Positions 63,206-64,000 of a DNA stretch of 64,000 nucleotides are shown piece by piece. Within the stretch, counting starts at the first letter, position 1. The number at the start of each line of letters is the position of its first letter. The notes under the pieces were generated by a model, which was not told where the DNA came from, did not search any database, and saw only the letters and a list, made by a program, of their open reading frames with translations. The position numbers were made by a program, and so were the translations under genes. Origin of the DNA: Paraburkholderia sp. BL23I1N1 (GTDB lineage: Bacteria; Pseudomonadota; Gammaproteobacteria; Burkholderiales; Burkholderiaceae); contig NZ_RAPV01000001.1 in NCBI RefSeq assembly GCF_003610295.1, forward strand, positions 4,092,001 to 4,156,000, written 5' to 3'.

Positions 63206-64000
63206 TTAGCGCCCGGATTTGAGCTGGGTCCATAGCCGGTTTTGAAGGCGCAGGATATCGGCCGGCAAAGGCAATGACAGGATGAGCGATTTCATCTTTT
63301 CGCCGCGAGGGTAGATCGCTTCGTTATCGAGGATGGCCGGTTTCACGTAAGCACGGGCAGCAGCGTTTGCGTTGGGATAGAAAACCTGATTGGTGATCGC
63401 CGCGCTGACCTTGGGCTGAAGGATGTAATTGATCCATTGCATCGCCGCTTCTGGGTGAGGCGCATCTTTGGGAACGCCCATCAGATCGAACCACAACACG
63501 CCGTCGCCTTTGGGAATGACGTAGCGAATCTCGTACAAGCGACGGGCTTCTTCGGCACGCCGCTTCGCGATCCCGACGTCGCCCGACCACCCTAGCGCGA
63601 TGCAGACATCATTGTTGGCGAGGTCATTGATGTAGCCGGAAGAATTGAACTGGGTGATGTACGGGCGAATGGTTTTGAGCAGCTTGTAGACGGCCTGATA
63701 ATCGGCAGGGTTGGTGCTGTTCGGATCCTTATGCAGGTAGATCAAGCCAACCGAGAAAGCGTCTTCTGCTGAGTCGAGCATGGACACACCGCAGGTTTTC
63801 AGCTTGGATACGTATTGCGGATCGAACAGCAGGTCCCAGCTGTCGTACGGTGCGTCCTTGCCCAGGATTTGCGTCACTTTCGTGACGTTGTAGCCGATGC
63901 CATCCGTTCCCCATGACCATGGCACCGTGTATTGATTGCCCGGATCGGCTGACGCAAGCATTTTCATGAGCACGGGATCCAGATTGGCCAGATTGGGAAT
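63206..64000 (-). CDS. Polyamine ABC transporter binding protein (PotF-like), N-terminus outside window
   Basis: The frame is open to base 64000, so the signal peptide and about 100 residues are missing; 264 residues are visible. The text IPNLANLDPVLMKMLASADPGNQYTVPWSWGTDGIGYN, then CGVSMLDSAEDAFSVGLIYL, CIALGWSGDVGIAKRRAEE, and LWFDLMGVPKDAPHPEAAMQWINYILQPKVSAAITN matches PotF/PotD periplasmic proteins that bind putrescine or spermidine. It delivers the polyamine to an inner-membrane ABC permease, which should lie outside the window or elsewhere. The C-terminus ends LQNRLWTQLKSGR. Confidence 0.92.
   Translation of the reverse strand: MPNLANLDPVLMKMLASADPGNQYTVPWSWGTDGIGYNVTKVTQILGKDAPYDSWDLLFDPQYVSKLKTCGVSMLDSAEDAFSVGLIYLHKDPNSTNPADYQAVYKLLKTIRPYITQFNSSGYINDLANNDVCIALGWSGDVGIAKRRAEEARRLYEIRYVIPKGDGVLWFDLMGVPKDAPHPEAAMQWINYILQPKVSAAITNQVFYPNANAAARAYVKPAILDNEAIYPRGEKMKSLILSLPLPADILRLQNRLWTQLKSGR

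Overview
The window looks like a chromosomal segment of a Paraburkholderia-type betaproteobacterium (Burkholderiaceae). The grounds are the high GC content, the dense LysR-regulated catabolic and efflux islands, a DUF4148-type small secreted protein, a natural persulfide dioxygenase-rhodanese fusion of the kind characterised in Burkholderia phytofirmans, a frc-oxc-oxlT oxalate cluster and a Gly-rich secreted protein with collagen-like repeats. No rRNA, tRNA, CRISPR array or replication origin was seen.

Layout. 0-3 kb: an IS4-family transposase cut by the left edge, then poorly coding DNA with a G-quadruplex motif and three small genes of unknown function. 3.3-9.4 kb: an AraC regulator divergent from a SAM-dependent O-methyltransferase; a complete ISAs1-family element (14-bp inverted repeats, 10-bp target duplication) whose transposase carries a one-base frameshift; a LysR gene; and a rarD-like gene and a secreted-protein gene both truncated around an IS256-family remnant. 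9.5-16.9 kb: LysR/DHA2 efflux pair, alpha/beta hydrolase/LysR pair, an Xre-cupin regulator coupled to a GNAT acetyltransferase, and the persulfide dioxygenase-rhodanese fusion with a 1-Cys peroxiredoxin. 17.5-25.5 kb: lipoprotein, universal stress protein, a glnHPQ-type amino-acid ABC importer followed by a D-amino-acid dehydrogenase-like gene, an aldo/keto reductase pseudogene, and a propeller protein with a TPR/HTH regulator. 25.6-36.7 kb: DUF899 and DUF2182 genes, sterol-desaturase-like and propeller genes, TerC/NhaR/TerB cluster, DUF2322, a LysR/aldo-keto reductase pair, and a large secreted propeller-like protein.

36.9-42.9 kb is a decay zone. It holds a RidA/DUF1254 chimera, an IS4-family element without target duplication that beheads an ATPase-regulator gene, a ClC chloride channel reduced by two internal deletions, a three-prime-truncated DUF1840 gene, and an intact MarR gene with two copies of a palindromic operator.

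43-64 kb: the oxalate operon (oxlT-oxc-frc) with a PAS protein; an epoxide hydrolase whose Tat signal is frameshifted away; then a module built around an OmpR-type two-component system. In that module three promoters (DUF4148 protein, thioredoxin-like protein, Tat-exported alpha/beta hydrolase) share an almost identical 75-76-bp element. I regard this probable local regulon as the most interesting unexplained structure in the window. The right end carries an MFS exporter, two tandem LysR genes divergent from an SDR-tautomerase-nitronate monooxygenase operon, a Gly-rich repeat protein with block-structured 9-bp DNA repeats, and a partial PotF-like polyamine-binding protein running off the edge.

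All assignments come from reading the translations and motifs; no database search was run.
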